From contig JAQGMR010000008.1 in assembly GCA_028292265.1 (NCBI GenBank), positions 62,001 through 126,000 of the forward strand: DNA of 64,000 bases. The letters run 5' to 3'. The position numbers were made by a program, and so were the translations under genes. Positions 54,100-64,000 of this stretch are shown here, in pieces; the first letter of the stretch is position 1; the number at the start of each line of letters is the position of its first letter. Source of the stretch: Herminiimonas sp. Its GTDB lineage: Bacteria; Pseudomonadota; Gammaproteobacteria; Burkholderiales; Burkholderiaceae_D. The notes under the pieces were generated by a model, which did no database searches, was not told the origin of the DNA, and was given only the letters and a program-made list of their open reading frames with translations.

Positions 54100-55035
54100 T
54101 CAGTTAAGCGCCCACTCCTGCCCAACCTGACGCGCATACGCATGCGGCGCGGTCGCCATATTGTCGAACGACACGATCTCCCAAGCGTCGACCTGGCTCA
54201 TTACTGCCCGCAACAACAAGTTGTTGAGAGTATGGCCGGATTTGTGTGCGGTATAGCTGGCAAGTAGTGGATGACCAATCAGGTAAAGGTCGCCGATCGC
54301 ATCGAGAATCTTGTGTCGTACGAATTCGTTTTCGAAACGCAATCCATCCGGATTCAATATCCGGTACTCGTCCATGACGATCGCGTTTTCCAACGAACCA
54401 CCGCGCGCCAAACCCAGGCCGCGCAGGGTTTCGACGTCCTGCATGAAGCCAAAGGTGCGAGCCCTTGCGACTTCCTTGACGTACGACTCCGTGCTGAAAT
54501 CGACTTCGCCGGTTTGGCCGGTAGCGTCCACGGCGGGGTGATTGAACTCAATGAAAAACTTGAGGCGAAATCCGTTATAGGGATCGACGCGCGCCCACTT
54601 GCGAGCGGCCCCCTCGCCTTCATGCACTTCAACCGATTTTTTGATGCGGATGAATTTCTTGGCCGCGCCCTGCTCATGTAGTCCGGCCTGCTGCAGAAGG
54701 TAGACGAATGAGGAAGCCGACCCGTCCATGATCGGAATTTCCTCGGCGGTAACGTCGACATGGAGGTTGTCAATGCCGAGTCCGGCACAGGCCGACATCA
54801 AGTGCTCGACCGTCGAAATTTTCGCGCCATCCTTTTGCAGGGTCGATGCCATGCGGGTGTCGCCAACGGCAAACGCGGATGCAGGGAAATCGACCACGGG
54901 GTCAAGGTCGACTCGATGGAACACGATACCCGTATCAATTGCGGCGGGACGGAGGGTCAACTCGACCTTGGTGCCCGAATGGAGTCCCACGCCTACTGTC
55001 TTGACCAGTTGCTTGATGGTGCGCTGTTTTAGCAT
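54100..55035 (-). CDS. lpxC: UDP-3-O-acyl-N-acetylglucosamine deacetylase LpxC
   Basis: A 311-aa zinc enzyme performing the committed step of lipid A synthesis. It begins [21 protein letters not shown]; zinc ligands are the His of [17 protein letters not shown] and the His/Asp of [14 protein letters not shown]. The start at 55035 is the family-standard one; the ORF is open 60 bp further. It lies downstream of ftsZ as in many Gram-negative genomes, here with a peroxiredoxin gene between. Confidence 0.98.
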   Translation of the reverse strand: MLKQRTIKQLVKTVGVGLHSGTKVELTLRPAAIDTGIVFHRVDLDPVVDFPASAFAVGDTRMASTLQKDGAKISTVEHLMSACAGLGIDNLHVDVTAEEIPIMDGSASSFVYLLQQAGLHEQGAAKKFIRIKKSVEVHEGEGAARKWARVDPYNGFRLKFFIEFNHPAVDATGQTGEVDFSTESYVKEVARARTFGFMQDVETLRGLGLARGGSLENAIVMDEYRILNPDGLRFENEFVRHKILDAIGDLYLIGHPLLASYTAHKSGHTLNNLLLRAVMSQVDAWEIVSFDNMATAPHAYARQVGQEWALN

Positions 55036-55127
55036 TGTGGAATTATAGCAACCGTGCTCTGCCGCCCCGCGAACATCGGGCCTTCTGTGGACCAAATGCG
55101 ACGGAGGATGGCAGGCTGGGCACCAAT

Positions 55128-55150
55128 AAAAAACGGCGCCGAAGCGCCGT
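55128..55150 (-). terminator. Intrinsic terminator of the peroxiredoxin gene
   Basis: On the minus strand ACGGCGC, a TTCG tetraloop and GCGCCGT are followed by six T. A 7-bp GC-rich stem with a UUCG loop and U-tract is a strong Rho-independent terminator. It sits 26 bp past the peroxiredoxin stop, so lpxC probably has its own promoter. Confidence 0.92.
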
Positions 55151-55175
55151 CTTCAATGTCATGCGAATTGCCAAT

Positions 55176-55682
55176 TTATCCGAGCTGCGCGAGCATTGTT
55201 TCCGCGTTGGAAACCTCGAACTTGCCGGCATCTTCCAGATTCAACTGCTTGACGACGCCGTCATCGACGAGCATTGAGTAACGGCGTGAACGTATGCCCA
55301 TGCCGTTCTTGCTGAAATCCGCGTCAAGGCCAAGCGCCTTGGTGAACGTCGCGCTGCCATCACCCATCATGCGCACAATGCCGGTCGCTTTCTGGTCACG
55401 GCCCCAGGCGCCCATCACGAATGCATCATTTACCGAGATGCACCAGATCTCATCCACGCCCTTTGCCTTGAGCTTGTCCGCTTGAGCAATATAGCCCGGA
55501 ACGTGTTTGGCGGAACAGGTCGGGGTGAAGGCGCCCGGCAAACCGAAGATTGCGATCTTCTTGCCCTTGGTGAGGTCGGCTACCTTAAAAGTGTTGGGGC
55601 CCAGGGCACAGCCCTCGGTTTCGGTATCGATGAATTCGGAAAGCGTGCCTTCAGGCAGGCGATCACCAACTTTGATCGTCAT
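55176..55682 (-). CDS. Peroxiredoxin of the Prx5/thiol-specific type
   Basis: A 168-aa peroxidase with LPGAFTPTCSAKHVPGY (peroxidatic Cys, T-x-x-C) and a second half SVNDAFVMGAWGRDQKA, as in Prx5-type enzymes; it reduces H2O2 and alkyl peroxides using glutathione or glutaredoxin. Located between ftsZ and lpxC, with its own terminator. Confidence 0.95.
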   Translation of the reverse strand: MTIKVGDRLPEGTLSEFIDTETEGCALGPNTFKVADLTKGKKIAIFGLPGAFTPTCSAKHVPGYIAQADKLKAKGVDEIWCISVNDAFVMGAWGRDQKATGIVRMMGDGSATFTKALGLDADFSKNGMGIRSRRYSMLVDDGVVKQLNLEDAGKFEVSNAETMLAQLG

Positions 55683-55884
55683 GATAGTTCCTTGGAAAGA
55701 TTTTGGAGAGCCGACGCGATGCCTACGCCAGACGTTTTGCTAGCGGCAGTATGCCTCGTTCCAAAAAATCGTGCAGACGTCGGCACAATGCACAGCCTGT
55801 CCCGTTACACCGTCGCAGGTCAATGTGCAGGAAGCGGCACATCACCCGCCGACATGCGTCAGCCGATGCACTCTGAACTCCACA

Positions 55885-55929
55885 CTCTGCACTCTGCACT
55901 CTGCACCCGGACGACGCCCGGGTGCAGAG
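55885..55929. repeat. Three 7-bp tandem repeats and a 12-bp perfect hairpin after ftsZ
   Basis: CTCTGCA is repeated three times (55885-55905). The last copy forms part of a perfect stem CTCTGCACCCGG/CCGGGTGCAGAG (55899-55910 with 55918-55929). It lies about 17 bp after the ftsZ stop on the minus strand. No T-tract follows, so it may be an RNA-stabilising or Rho-dependent end structure. Confidence 0.75.
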
Positions 55930-55945
55930 TATCAGCGAGTACTTC

Positions 55946-57130
55946 CTAGTCCGCCTGCTTTCGCAAGAAGGCCGGAATGTCGTACGTCTCCATCCCGTTC
56001 TTCTCCATCGCGCGAACCGTTTCCGAAGCGGAGCCGTGACGCCATACCGCCGGCCGGTCCAGGCCTGCGAAGGACGGCGCACTGCCACCCGCGCCATGCG
56101 TTGCCGCCGGCGCGACGTTGAACGTCTCGTTGTCTGTGCCAGTACGCAGCATTTGCGGCGCCACCAATTGCACAGTCTTGCGTGCTCGGCCAAGGCCGGT
56201 CGCCACCACGGTCACGCGGATGTCGTCGCCCATGTTGTCGTCATACGCGATGCCTTGCGCAATCGATGCGTCTGCCGCGGCAAACGCGCGCACCGTCGCC
56301 ATGACTTCCTTGATTTCCTTACCCTTCAGGCTGCGGCTGGCCGTGACGTTGACCAGCACACCGCGTGCGCCGGACAGGTCAATGCCATCCAGCAGGGGCG
56401 ATGCCACGGCCTGTTCCGCCGCAATCCGGGCACGGTCAACGCCTGCCGCGGTCGCCGTTCCCATCATGGCCTTGCCCTGCTCGCCCATGATGGTCTTGAC
56501 GTCATTGAAGTCGACGTTGATGTGACCGGGAACATTGATGATTTCCGCAATCCCCGCCACCGCGTTGTTCAGCACGTCATCGGCATGCTGCAGCCATTCG
56601 ATCATGCTGTCGTCCTGATAGATATCTTCCAGCTTCTCATTCAAGATAATGATCAGCGAGTCGACGTGCTTCGACAACTCTTCCAGGCCTTCGTTGGCAA
56701 TGTCCATGCAGCGCTGGCCTTCGTAGGAGAACGGCTTGGAGACGACCGCAACCGTCAACGCGCCCTGCTCCTTGGCGATCTGCGCCACGATCGGCGCTGC
56801 GCCAGTACCGGTGCCGCCGCCCATGCCAGCAGCGATGAACACCATGTGCGCGCCGCGCAATGCATCTTCAATCCGCGAGCGCGATTCCTCTGCCAACTGA
56901 CGCCCCACTGCCGGCTTCATGCCCGCACCCAAGCCGGTCTCGCCGATCTGGATCACGTTATGCGCAGTAGATAGCTTCAATGCCTGCGCGTCGGTATTGG
57001 CGCAGATGAATTCGACGCCGTTGACTCCCTTGTTAATCATGTGCTGCACCGCATTGCCGCCAGCGCCGCCGACGCCGACCACCTTGATGACGGTGCCCAG
57101 AGATGCGCTATCGATCATATCGATTTCCAT
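55946..57130 (-). CDS. ftsZ: Cell division GTPase FtsZ
   Basis: A 394-aa tubulin homologue that forms the Z ring. The start at 57130 gives MEIDMIDSASLGTVIKVVGVGGAGGNAV; the frame is open to 57199 but without homology. The tubulin signature GGGTGTGAAPIVAQIAKE is present, and the C-terminal DIPAFLRKQAD peptide binds FtsA and ZipA. Last gene of the dcw run here. Confidence 0.98.
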   Translation of the reverse strand: MEIDMIDSASLGTVIKVVGVGGAGGNAVQHMINKGVNGVEFICANTDAQALKLSTAHNVIQIGETGLGAGMKPAVGRQLAEESRSRIEDALRGAHMVFIAAGMGGGTGTGAAPIVAQIAKEQGALTVAVVSKPFSYEGQRCMDIANEGLEELSKHVDSLIIILNEKLEDIYQDDSMIEWLQHADDVLNNAVAGIAEIINVPGHINVDFNDVKTIMGEQGKAMMGTATAAGVDRARIAAEQAVASPLLDGIDLSGARGVLVNVTASRSLKGKEIKEVMATVRAFAAADASIAQGIAYDDNMGDDIRVTVVATGLGRARKTVQLVAPQMLRTGTDNETFNVAPAATHGAGGSAPSFAGLDRPAVWRHGSASETVRAMEKNGMETYDIPAFLRKQAD

Positions 57131-57260
57131 CGTGACTCCCCTATGTAAAGCAGTTTTCAGTCGATAGACGTCACGCGGTGTGACCCCTAGCCACTGCAAA
57201 CTGCGGTTGCTTAAAAATTAGACTACGTTGAAAGACACCCTTTTTACTGCTGACCCTGAA

Positions 57261-58493
57261 CTAGAAATTCCCCAGGAACCATTCCTTCATTCGTTGCCAC
57301 ACCGCCTTGACCGACCCCTCCTGGCGCGTCACCACATGCCCGCGCATGTACTGCTTTTTCGCTTCCAGCAAGAGGCCCAGCACGGTTGCATAGCGCGGGC
57401 TGCGCACCACGTCCGCCAACTGGCCGCTGTACTCAGGCGTGCCAAGTCGCGCCGGCTTCAGGAAGATGTCTTCTGCCAGTTCCACCATGCCCGGCATCAT
57501 TGCGGAGCCGCCGGTCAGCACGATGCCGGACGACAGCACCTCTTCGTATCCGGACTCGCGCACCACCTGGTGCACTAGTGCAAACAGCTCTTCGACTCGC
57601 GGCTCGATCACGGCAGCCAGCGCCTGGCGTGACAGGCTGCGCGGCCCCCGATCGCCCAAGCCTGGCACTTCCAGTGTTTCGCCGGGGTCGGCCAGCACCT
57701 GCTTGGCAACGCCGTAGCGCAGCTTGATCTCTTCCGCTTCGGCGGTTGGCGTGCGCAAGGCCATCGCAATGTCGTTGGTGATCTGGTCACCCGCGATCGG
57801 GATCACCGCCGTGTGCCGGATCGCGCCTTCGGTGAACACGGCAACGTCAGTCGTGCCGCCGCCGATATCGATCAGCACCACGCCAAGTTCTTTTTCATCC
57901 GGCGTCAGCACCGCGTCGGCCGAAGCCATTGGCTGCAAAATCAGGTCCGACACTTCCAGGCCGCAGCGGCGCACGCACTTGACGATGTTCTGTACCGCGG
58001 ACACTGCGCCGGTCACGATGTGAACCTTGACCTCGAGCCGGATGCCGCTCATGCCAATTGGCTCGCGCACGTCTTCCTGGTTGTCGACGATGAATTCCTG
58101 CGGCACCGTATGCAGCAGCTGCTGGTCGGTCGGAATGTTAACGGCCTTGGCGGTTTCGATTACGCGCGCCACATCGGCCGCAGTCACTTCCTTGTCCTTG
58201 ATCGCCACCATGCCGCTCGAATTGAAGCTGCGGATATGGCTGCCCGCGATGCCCGTGTAGACGTTGCGGATCTTGCAGTCGGCCATCAGCTCGGCTTCTT
58301 CGAGCGCGCGCTGGATTGATTCGACCGTGGCCTCAATGTTGACCACCACGCCTTTCTTCAATCCCTTTGACTGGCTCTGCCCGAGCCCGATCACTTCGTG
58401 CCTCCCCGAGGGCATGATTTCGGCCACCACCGCCACCACCTTCGAGGTGCCGATGTCGAGTCCGACGATCAGGTTCTTCGCGTCTTTTGTCAT
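57261..58493 (-). CDS. ftsA: Cell division protein FtsA
   Basis: A 410-aa actin-like ATPase tethering FtsZ to the membrane. LIVGLDIGTSKVVAVVAEI is the phosphate-1 motif, VVLIDIGGGTTDVAVF phosphate-2, and GIVLTGGSAMMPGM the adenosine motif. The C-terminal amphipathic helix (SVKAVWQRMKEWFLGNF) anchors the protein. It starts 10 bp after ftsQ. Confidence 0.98.
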   Translation of the reverse strand: MTKDAKNLIVGLDIGTSKVVAVVAEIMPSGRHEVIGLGQSQSKGLKKGVVVNIEATVESIQRALEEAELMADCKIRNVYTGIAGSHIRSFNSSGMVAIKDKEVTAADVARVIETAKAVNIPTDQQLLHTVPQEFIVDNQEDVREPIGMSGIRLEVKVHIVTGAVSAVQNIVKCVRRCGLEVSDLILQPMASADAVLTPDEKELGVVLIDIGGGTTDVAVFTEGAIRHTAVIPIAGDQITNDIAMALRTPTAEAEEIKLRYGVAKQVLADPGETLEVPGLGDRGPRSLSRQALAAVIEPRVEELFALVHQVVRESGYEEVLSSGIVLTGGSAMMPGMVELAEDIFLKPARLGTPEYSGQLADVVRSPRYATVLGLLLEAKKQYMRGHVVTRQEGSVKAVWQRMKEWFLGNF

Positions 58494-58503
58494 GTCTTGT
58501 CGC

Positions 58504-59271
58504 TTACTTTTTTTTAAGATTCGAATCGAAAGTCATGCCGCTCGCCTTCAGTGCAAGCCCGTTTGGATAGCGCATGTCGACGCTTTCTATGCGGTCCTGC
58601 AGACGGGCAACCAGCTGCGGATAGATCGATACCAGCCGCTCCACCCTTGCCTTCAGCGTGTCTTTCGTTTGCTCCCTGCCCAGCTCCACCGTCATGCCAT
58701 TGCTAAGCCTTACCGTCCACGCGTAGCGGCTCGACAGCTGCACCGAGTCTGGCGTGAGGCTCACCGGCGCGAGCCACTGTTCCAGGTCCCGATAGCGCGC
58801 TACCACTTCCTTCTCGCTGCCTTCCGGGCCACCGAACTCGGGCAAGCTGCCCTCGTCCTCCGCTTCGGCAAGGTTGGCGATGAATACATCGCCACTACTT
58901 GATACCAGCCGCCCGTCCTCTCCCCAGGTTGCGAGCGGCACATGCTCTTCCAGCGTGACGATCAGCCGATTCGGCCATTCGCGCCGCACCGTTGCCTGGC
59001 GCACCCACGGCAATGACTCAAACGCCGCGCGGACCGAATCAAGGTTGGCCGTGAAAAAATTACCCTTTACACGTGGCAAAGCCGTGCTGCGGATCGTTGA
59101 CGCGTTGATGTGGCGCAGCGGCGATTCCTGCCTTCCCTCTACCCGGATCGCCTTCAGGCTGAACATGGGCCTCTGTGCAATCCACCACACGAACGACGCG
59201 AACAGGCCTATTGCCAGCAAGCCGAGCAATGTATTGGCAGTCCCGTTCAACGTTTTTATGTCCTGCCACAT
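58504..59271 (-). CDS. ftsQ: Cell division protein FtsQ
   Basis: A 255-aa bitopic protein: cytoplasmic tail, one membrane helix (NTLLGLLAIGLFASFVWWI), a POTRA domain (MFSLKAIRVEGRQESPLRHINASTI) and the beta domain binding FtsB/FtsL. Length and order are standard. Confidence 0.96.
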   Translation of the reverse strand: MWQDIKTLNGTANTLLGLLAIGLFASFVWWIAQRPMFSLKAIRVEGRQESPLRHINASTIRSTALPRVKGNFFTANLDSVRAAFESLPWVRQATVRREWPNRLIVTLEEHVPLATWGEDGRLVSSSGDVFIANLAEAEDEGSLPEFGGPEGSEKEVVARYRDLEQWLAPVSLTPDSVQLSSRYAWTVRLSNGMTVELGREQTKDTLKARVERLVSIYPQLVARLQDRIESVDMRYPNGLALKASGMTFDSNLKKK

Positions 59272-59287
59272 CGCGATCTCTTTCCCC

Positions 59288-60289
59288 TCAAGCCTTGCTT
59301 AACGACCAGTCGCGCACCAAATCCATGCCCAGCCTCGCCGACCCCAAAATCTCGACACACAAATCTTCGTAGCTCATGCCAGCAGCGCTTGCCGCCATCG
59401 GCACCAGCGAATGCCCCGTCATGCCTGGCGCTGTATTTATTTCCAGCAGCAGCGCCTCGATGCTTGCATCGGTGCCTGCGGCGCGTTCGCGCAGCATGAA
59501 ATCAACGCGCGCCCAACCGGTGCAGCCGAGAGCGTTAAAGGCACGTACCGCAAGCGCCTGAATCACACTGGTCGTCGCCTCGTCCAGCGGCGCAGGGCAC
59601 AGGTACTTTGTGTCGTCACTGAAGTACTTGTGCTGATAGTCGTAATTGCCTTCGGGAGCGCGAATTTCCACGATAGGCAGAGCACGGGCCTGGCGGCCGC
59701 TGCCAAGCACCGGCACGGTGATCTCGCGACCGCTGATAAATTCCTCCGCGAGCACGACATCATCAAAGCGGGCGCACTCGTCGAACCCGGCGCGCAACTG
59801 CCCCGCGTCCGTCACCTTTACAATGCCGATGGTGGAGCCTTCATGCGGCGCCTTCAGCATCAACGGCAAGCCAAGTTCCTGCGCCGCCTTTTCGAGTTCT
59901 GAGTCGGTCGCTGTCGCTGCCTCCAGCGAGCGAAAGCGCGGCGTCGGCAAGCCGTGGCTCAGCCAGATGCGCTTGCTCATGATCTTGTCCATTGCGATCG
60001 ACGATGCCATCACGCCGCTGCCGGTGTACGGAATGCTCAACTGTTCGAGGGCGCCCTGCAGCGTGCCGTCTTCGCCATAGCGGCCGTGCAGCGCGATAAA
60101 CACGCGATCGAATTTTTCGGCAGCCAGATCGGCCAGCGAGCACTCGGCCGGATCGAAGCCATGCGCATCAACACCCTTTGACTTCAACGCCTGCAGTACG
60201 CCGGTGCCCGACATCAGCGACACTTCGCGTTCGGCGGAGCGCCCGCCGAAAAGGACACCGACCTTCCCGAATTTTGTCTGGTTGTCCAT
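59288..60289 (-). CDS. ddlB: D-alanine-D-alanine ligase
   Basis: A 333-aa ATP-grasp enzyme joining two D-alanines for peptidoglycan. [20 protein letters not shown] near the start, [19 protein letters not shown] (substrate loop), and [21 protein letters not shown] at the Mg-binding end. The ATG at 60289 has AGGAG five bases upstream and starts just past the murC stop; a GTG two codons earlier is possible. Confidence 0.97.
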   Translation of the reverse strand: MDNQTKFGKVGVLFGGRSAEREVSLMSGTGVLQALKSKGVDAHGFDPAECSLADLAAEKFDRVFIALHGRYGEDGTLQGALEQLSIPYTGSGVMASSIAMDKIMSKRIWLSHGLPTPRFRSLEAATATDSELEKAAQELGLPLMLKAPHEGSTIGIVKVTDAGQLRAGFDECARFDDVVLAEEFISGREITVPVLGSGRQARALPIVEIRAPEGNYDYQHKYFSDDTKYLCPAPLDEATTSVIQALAVRAFNALGCTGWARVDFMLRERAAGTDASIEALLLEINTAPGMTGHSLVPMAASAAGMSYEDLCVEILGSARLGMDLVRDWSLSKA

Positions 60290-60291
60290 GT

Positions 60292-61701
60292 TCACTCCTG
60301 AGCGCCAAATTGCGCCAGCAAAGCCGGCACGCCACTGATGGACCCGGCGCCCATCGTTATCACCACATCGCCGTCGCGCGCGATCGACAGAATCGTCGAC
60401 GCCATGTCGGCAATGTCTTCCACAAATACCGGCTCGACCTTGCCGATGACGCGCAAGGCATGGGCCAAGGACCTGCCGTCGGCCGCCACAATTGGCTGCT
60501 CGCCAGCGGCATAAACTTCGGCCAGCAACAACACGTCCGTACTCGACAGCACCTTGACGAAGTCCTCGAACAGATCGCGGGTGCGGGTGTAGCGGTGCGG
60601 CTGAAATGCCAGCACAATGCGGCGCCCAGGGTAAGCACCGCGCGCAGCGGCAAGCGTCGCCGCCGTCTCGACTGGGTGGTGACCGTAGTCATCGACCAGG
60701 GCGAAGGTGCCACCCGGCTTGCCGTCCGTCTCGGGCAAGGCGATTTCGCCGTAGCGCGTGAAGCGACGTCCGACGCCATTAAATTCAGTTAACGCTTTCT
60801 GCGTCGCCGCGTCCGACACGCCGAGTTCACGACCGATGGCAATGGCGGCGCAGGCGTTTTGCACGTTGTGCATTCCTGGCTGGTTCAGGCTGACATCCAT
60901 GTCGGCATAGCCAGTCTGGACCACAGTGAACTGCATTTGCCCGGCGTCAGGGCGGGCATTTACGGCACGCACCTGCGCCTCTTCATGAAACCCGTAAGTG
61001 ACGATCGGCTTGGAGATAAATGGCATGATCTCCCGCACGTTGGCGTCGTCCATGCAAACGATGGCGACACCGTAGAACGGCAGGCGCTGGGTAAACTCAA
61101 TGAAGGCCTGCTTCAGCTTGGCGAAGCTGTGGTCATAGGTCTCCATGTGGTCAGCGTCGATGTTCGTAATGACTTCGATCACCGGCGACAAATTCAGGAA
61201 CGATGCATCTGACTCGTCGGCCTCGGCCACGATGAAATCACCCGTGCCAAGCTTTGCATTGGCGCCGGCCTTGGTGAGGCGGCCGCCAATCACGAAGGTT
61301 GGGTCGAGGCCGCCTTCGGCCAGCACGCTTGCAACCAGGCTGGTGGTGGTGGTCTTGCCGTGGGTGCCAGCAATCGCAATGCCGCTTTTCAGGCGCATCA
61401 ACTCGGCCAGCATTACTGCGCGCGGCACAATTGGAATGCGCTTGGCGCGCGCCGCAATGACTTCCGGATTGTCAGCCTGGACAGCGGTCGAGGTGACGAT
61501 CGCGTCCGCACCGCTAATGTTCTCTGTCGCATGCCCGCGCGAAATCCTGGCGCCGAGTTTGGCCAGTCGCTTGGTGGCTGCGTTCGTGCCAAGATCTGAG
61601 CCCGACACGGTATAGCCGAGAGTCAGCAACACTTCTGCAATGCCGCTCATACCGCTTCCGCCGATGCCCACGAAATGGATGTTTTTTACCTTGTGTTTCA
61701 T
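60292..61701 (-). CDS. murC: UDP-N-acetylmuramate-L-alanine ligase MurC
   Basis: A 469-aa Mur ligase adding L-Ala to UDP-MurNAc. It has [22 protein letters not shown] at the UDP-binding end, the ATP loop [18 protein letters not shown], and [18 protein letters not shown] in the C-terminal domain. The start overlaps the murG stop by 4 bp. Confidence 0.98.
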   Translation of the reverse strand: MKHKVKNIHFVGIGGSGMSGIAEVLLTLGYTVSGSDLGTNAATKRLAKLGARISRGHATENISGADAIVTSTAVQADNPEVIAARAKRIPIVPRAVMLAELMRLKSGIAIAGTHGKTTTTSLVASVLAEGGLDPTFVIGGRLTKAGANAKLGTGDFIVAEADESDASFLNLSPVIEVITNIDADHMETYDHSFAKLKQAFIEFTQRLPFYGVAIVCMDDANVREIMPFISKPIVTYGFHEEAQVRAVNARPDAGQMQFTVVQTGYADMDVSLNQPGMHNVQNACAAIAIGRELGVSDAATQKALTEFNGVGRRFTRYGEIALPETDGKPGGTFALVDDYGHHPVETAATLAAARGAYPGRRIVLAFQPHRYTRTRDLFEDFVKVLSSTDVLLLAEVYAAGEQPIVAADGRSLAHALRVIGKVEPVFVEDIADMASTILSIARDGDVVITMGAGSISGVPALLAQFGAQE

Positions 61702-62768
61702 GCCGCCACTTCTTCAAGAATTTTTGCGATCGCCGCATTGGCGTCGCGCTTGCCATTGTCATAGGCAGCCTGCGCCATAGCTACGCACTGCGGCCGGGAC
61801 ATCGACTGCAACAGAGCGCCCAGACCTGCCGGGTTCAGTTCGCCTTGCGGCAGATGCACTGCTGCGCCGCGCTGCGCCATCCATATTGCGTTGTCGCGCT
61901 GATGCGAGGTGGTCGACGCTACCAGCGGCACGAGGACGCTCGCCAGGCCGGCCGCCGTCAATTCCGAAACGGTAATGGCACCAGCGCGGCAGATGACAAG
62001 ATCGGCGGCGGCATAGCGCGCCGGCATGTCGTCGATAAAGTCCACCACTTCAGCTTGCACCCCGGCGGCTTCATAGGCCGTGCGCAGCGCTGCAATGTGC
62101 TGGCGGCCAGACTGATGCACCACGCGCGGCCGCTCCGGTTGTGGCATTAAGGCCAAAGCCGCGGGCACAGTTTCGTTCAAGACCTTTGCACCGAGGCTTC
62201 CGCCTACCACCAGCAGATTGAGCGGACCGGAATGGCCGGCATAGCGTTGCGCAGGCGGCGCAAGCGCCAGAATTTCCTTGCGCACCGGGTTGCCAGTCAC
62301 TGTCGCCTTGCCTGATGCGCGGCCGAAGTCGGCGGGAAACCCGAACAGGACCCGCTTCGCGATTGGCGCCAGCGTCTTGTTTGACAATAGCAGCGCGGCG
62401 TCAGCGTTCACCAGCACCAGGGGCACGCCTTTCAAGCGCGCCATCAAGCCGCCTGGCACGGTGACGTAACCGCCCATCCCGAGGACCACGTCAGGCCTGC
62501 GCCGCGCCAGAATATTGAGGCAGGCGCGAAAGCTGCCGGCCAGTTTGCCCAAGCCAGAAAGCACATTGCCTGCACCCTTGCCGCGCATGCCGGAAAAGTC
62601 GATGCGGTCCAGTTCAATCCCGTGGCGTGGGACGATGTCGCCTTCCATGCCATGCATGGTCCCGAGCCATGAAACTTCCCAGCCGCGCGCCTTCATGGTG
62701 TCGGCAATGGCCAAGCCCGGGAAGATGTGCCCCCCGGTGCCGGCCGCCATGACGAGCAGGCGCTTCAC
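61698..62768 (-). CDS. murG: UDP-GlcNAc:lipid I transferase MurG
   Basis: A 356-aa peripheral membrane glycosyltransferase making lipid [21 protein letters not shown] is the first glycine loop, [16 protein letters not shown] the third, and [29 protein letters not shown] the UDP-GlcNAc site. Overlaps ftsW by 4 bp. Confidence 0.98.
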   Translation of the reverse strand: MKRLLVMAAGTGGHIFPGLAIADTMKARGWEVSWLGTMHGMEGDIVPRHGIELDRIDFSGMRGKGAGNVLSGLGKLAGSFRACLNILARRRPDVVLGMGGYVTVPGGLMARLKGVPLVLVNADAALLLSNKTLAPIAKRVLFGFPADFGRASGKATVTGNPVRKEILALAPPAQRYAGHSGPLNLLVVGGSLGAKVLNETVPAALALMPQPERPRVVHQSGRQHIAALRTAYEAAGVQAEVVDFIDDMPARYAAADLVICRAGAITVSELTAAGLASVLVPLVASTTSHQRDNAIWMAQRGAAVHLPQGELNPAGLGALLQSMSRPQCVAMAQAAYDNGKRDANAAIAKILEEVAA

Positions 62769-63973
62769 AGGCGGCCTCCGCGCATCCGTACCCGGTTTTC
62801 ATAATCAACGCGAAGCAGGATCGCAAGGCCAACGCAATTAAGCAGCACGCCGGATCCACCGTAGCTCATCAAGGGCAGGGTGAGGCCCTTGGTGGGTAGC
62901 AGGCCGAGGTTGACCCCCATGTTGATGAATGCCTGGACGCCGATCCAGATGCCAATGCCCTTTGCGGTGAGGCCAGCGAAAACAAGATCAATGGCAATGG
63001 CCTGGCGTCCGATATCAAAGGCGCGCTTGACCAGCCAGTAGAACATGAGGACAACCGCCAGCACGCCCACGAAACCAAGCTCTTCGCCAATCACCGCCAA
63101 CAGGAAGTCGGTATGCGCCTCCGGCAGGTAATGCAGTTTTTCGACACTGCCGCCCAAGCCCACGCCAAACAGTTCTCCTCGCCCGAATGCGATAAGGGAA
63201 TGGGAAAGCTGGTACGCCTTGCCAAGCGCGTTCTCTTCGACCCAGGGGTTGAGGTAAGCGAAGATGCGCTCGCGACGCCATGGCGACAGAATGATGATGG
63301 TGCTGAACACAACAACAAGCGTCGCGCCGATACCGCCGAACCACACGCCGTTGATCCCGCCCAAAAACAGGATGCCCATGGCGATACAGACAATAACGCC
63401 GAATGCGCCCAGGTCCGGCTCGAGCAGCAGAAGGCCGCCCACCGCGGCAACCGCTATGGCCATCGGCAGGAAGCCCTTCCTGAACTGATGCATGTGCTGC
63501 TGCTTGCGAACCGTGTAGTTCGCCGCATAGAGCACGACAACCAGCTTCATCAATTCGGATGGCTGAAGATTGAATACCTTGAAGGACAACCAGCGCTTGG
63601 CGCCGTTGACGCCCTTGCCCAGGCCGGGCACCAGCACGCATGCCAGCAGCACCAGCGTGATGACAAACAGCCAGGGCGCCGCTCTTTGCCAGGCTTCAAT
63701 GCGGATGCGGAACACAACCAGCCCGGCCGCCAGCGACACCAGGATGAAGATGGCCTGCCGGACCAGGAAATGCGCATTGCGGTAGCTTGAATACTTCGGC
63801 GAGTCGGGTAGCGCTATGGAAGCCGAATAGACCATCACCATGCCGAACAACATCAGCAGCAGCGTGACCCAAACCAGCGGCTGGTCGTATTCCGCCATGC
63901 GCGAACGCTGGGCAAGCCCTGGCACCGGTTGCACACCTGCGTTGGTCAGGAAGGTCGGCAAGGCAAATTTCAT
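62765..63973 (-). CDS. ftsW: Septal peptidoglycan polymerase FtsW
   Basis: A 402-aa SEDS-family glycosyltransferase with ten membrane helices: [45 protein letters not shown] (SEDS signature), and the C-terminal [21 protein letters not shown]. It works with FtsI in septum synthesis. Its ATG overlaps the murD stop (ATGA). Confidence 0.98.
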   Translation of the reverse strand: MKFALPTFLTNAGVQPVPGLAQRSRMAEYDQPLVWVTLLLMLFGMVMVYSASIALPDSPKYSSYRNAHFLVRQAIFILVSLAAGLVVFRIRIEAWQRAAPWLFVITLVLLACVLVPGLGKGVNGAKRWLSFKVFNLQPSELMKLVVVLYAANYTVRKQQHMHQFRKGFLPMAIAVAAVGGLLLLEPDLGAFGVIVCIAMGILFLGGINGVWFGGIGATLVVVFSTIIILSPWRRERIFAYLNPWVEENALGKAYQLSHSLIAFGRGELFGVGLGGSVEKLHYLPEAHTDFLLAVIGEELGFVGVLAVVLMFYWLVKRAFDIGRQAIAIDLVFAGLTAKGIGIWIGVQAFINMGVNLGLLPTKGLTLPLMSYGGSGVLLNCVGLAILLRVDYENRVRMRGGRL

Positions 63974-64000
63974 GCGATCACCTCGCCGCGTGCCAGCGCC
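63970..64000 (-). CDS. murD: C-terminal end of murD (cut by the window edge)
   Basis: The last nine codons A-L-A-R-G-E-V-I-A and a TGA stop overlapping the ftsW start lie at the right edge. Ten codons cannot be identified on their own; murD is inferred from the conserved dcw order, where it directly precedes ftsW. Confidence 0.6.
   Translation of the reverse strand, partial: ALARGEVIA

Noticed and set aside
55922..56974. 350-aa plus-strand frame opposite ftsZ
   Set aside because: Antisense of ftsZ with Arg/His-rich non-protein-like composition.

Overview
The window looks like a chromosomal piece of a betaproteobacterium of the order Burkholderiales, most likely Oxalobacteraceae-like (Herbaspirillum/Noviherbaspirillum type). 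The reasons are the pilB-pilC ... pilD-coaE-zapD-yacG-NUDIX-ATPase-argJ-secA chain, the distal dcw order murD-ftsW-murG-murC-ddl-ftsQ-ftsA-ftsZ followed by a peroxiredoxin and lpxC, and the abundance of Bug/TctC-type tricarboxylate-binding proteins. Genus-level placement is inference.

Layout. (1) 1-4.8 kb: start of a small minus-strand gene, a CorC/HlyC-type CBS transporter, then pilB and pilC. (2) 4.8-43.6 kb: about 39 kb of accessory genes lying between pilC and its usual partner pilD. This stretch opens with a decayed IS5-type transposase. It then holds MarR + CLC channel; a frameshifted nitric oxide reductase with nnrS; an FMN reductase; a Tat-exported class A beta-lactamase; DoxX, VOC and GST proteins; a serine hydrolase; a fosmidomycin-resistance-like MFS pump; and an acyl-CoA dehydrogenase/CoA-transferase/Bug operon whose Bug gene is cut by an intact IS3-family element. 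A MerR switch (DUF2938, flavodoxin) and an ArsR-SRPBCC-reductase operon follow. (3) 30.6-39.7 kb: the most interesting part. A minus-strand operon runs LysR - 378-aa conserved protein - UGSC selenoprotein - CoA-transferase - Bug binding protein, and sits back to back with selA-selB-selC. The selenoprotein gene has an in-frame UGA (33199-33201) followed by a good bacterial SECIS hairpin, so ordinary gene calling splits or truncates it. The tRNA-Sec gene selC lies inside the 3' end of the selB reading frame. (4) 39.7-43.4 kb: a YggU-type protein, an AI-2E/PerM-family protein, an orphan molybdate-binding-like protein, and a response regulator with a degenerate GGDEF (GGAQL) but intact I-site. (5) 43.6-64 kb: conserved housekeeping block from pilD to the dcw cluster, which runs off the right end in murD.

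How the parts work together. selA/selB/selC supply Sec insertion (selD is not in the window). The only user visible here is the UGSC protein, translationally coupled to a class III CoA-transferase and next to a Bug uptake receptor, which suggests a selenium-dependent step in uptake and catabolism of an unknown carboxylic compound. The second CoA-transferase/Bug/acyl-CoA dehydrogenase operon at 20.8-25.5 kb is a parallel catabolic module disabled by a recent IS insertion. The right-hand block carries out septum formation, peptidoglycan precursor synthesis, protein export and pilus maturation.
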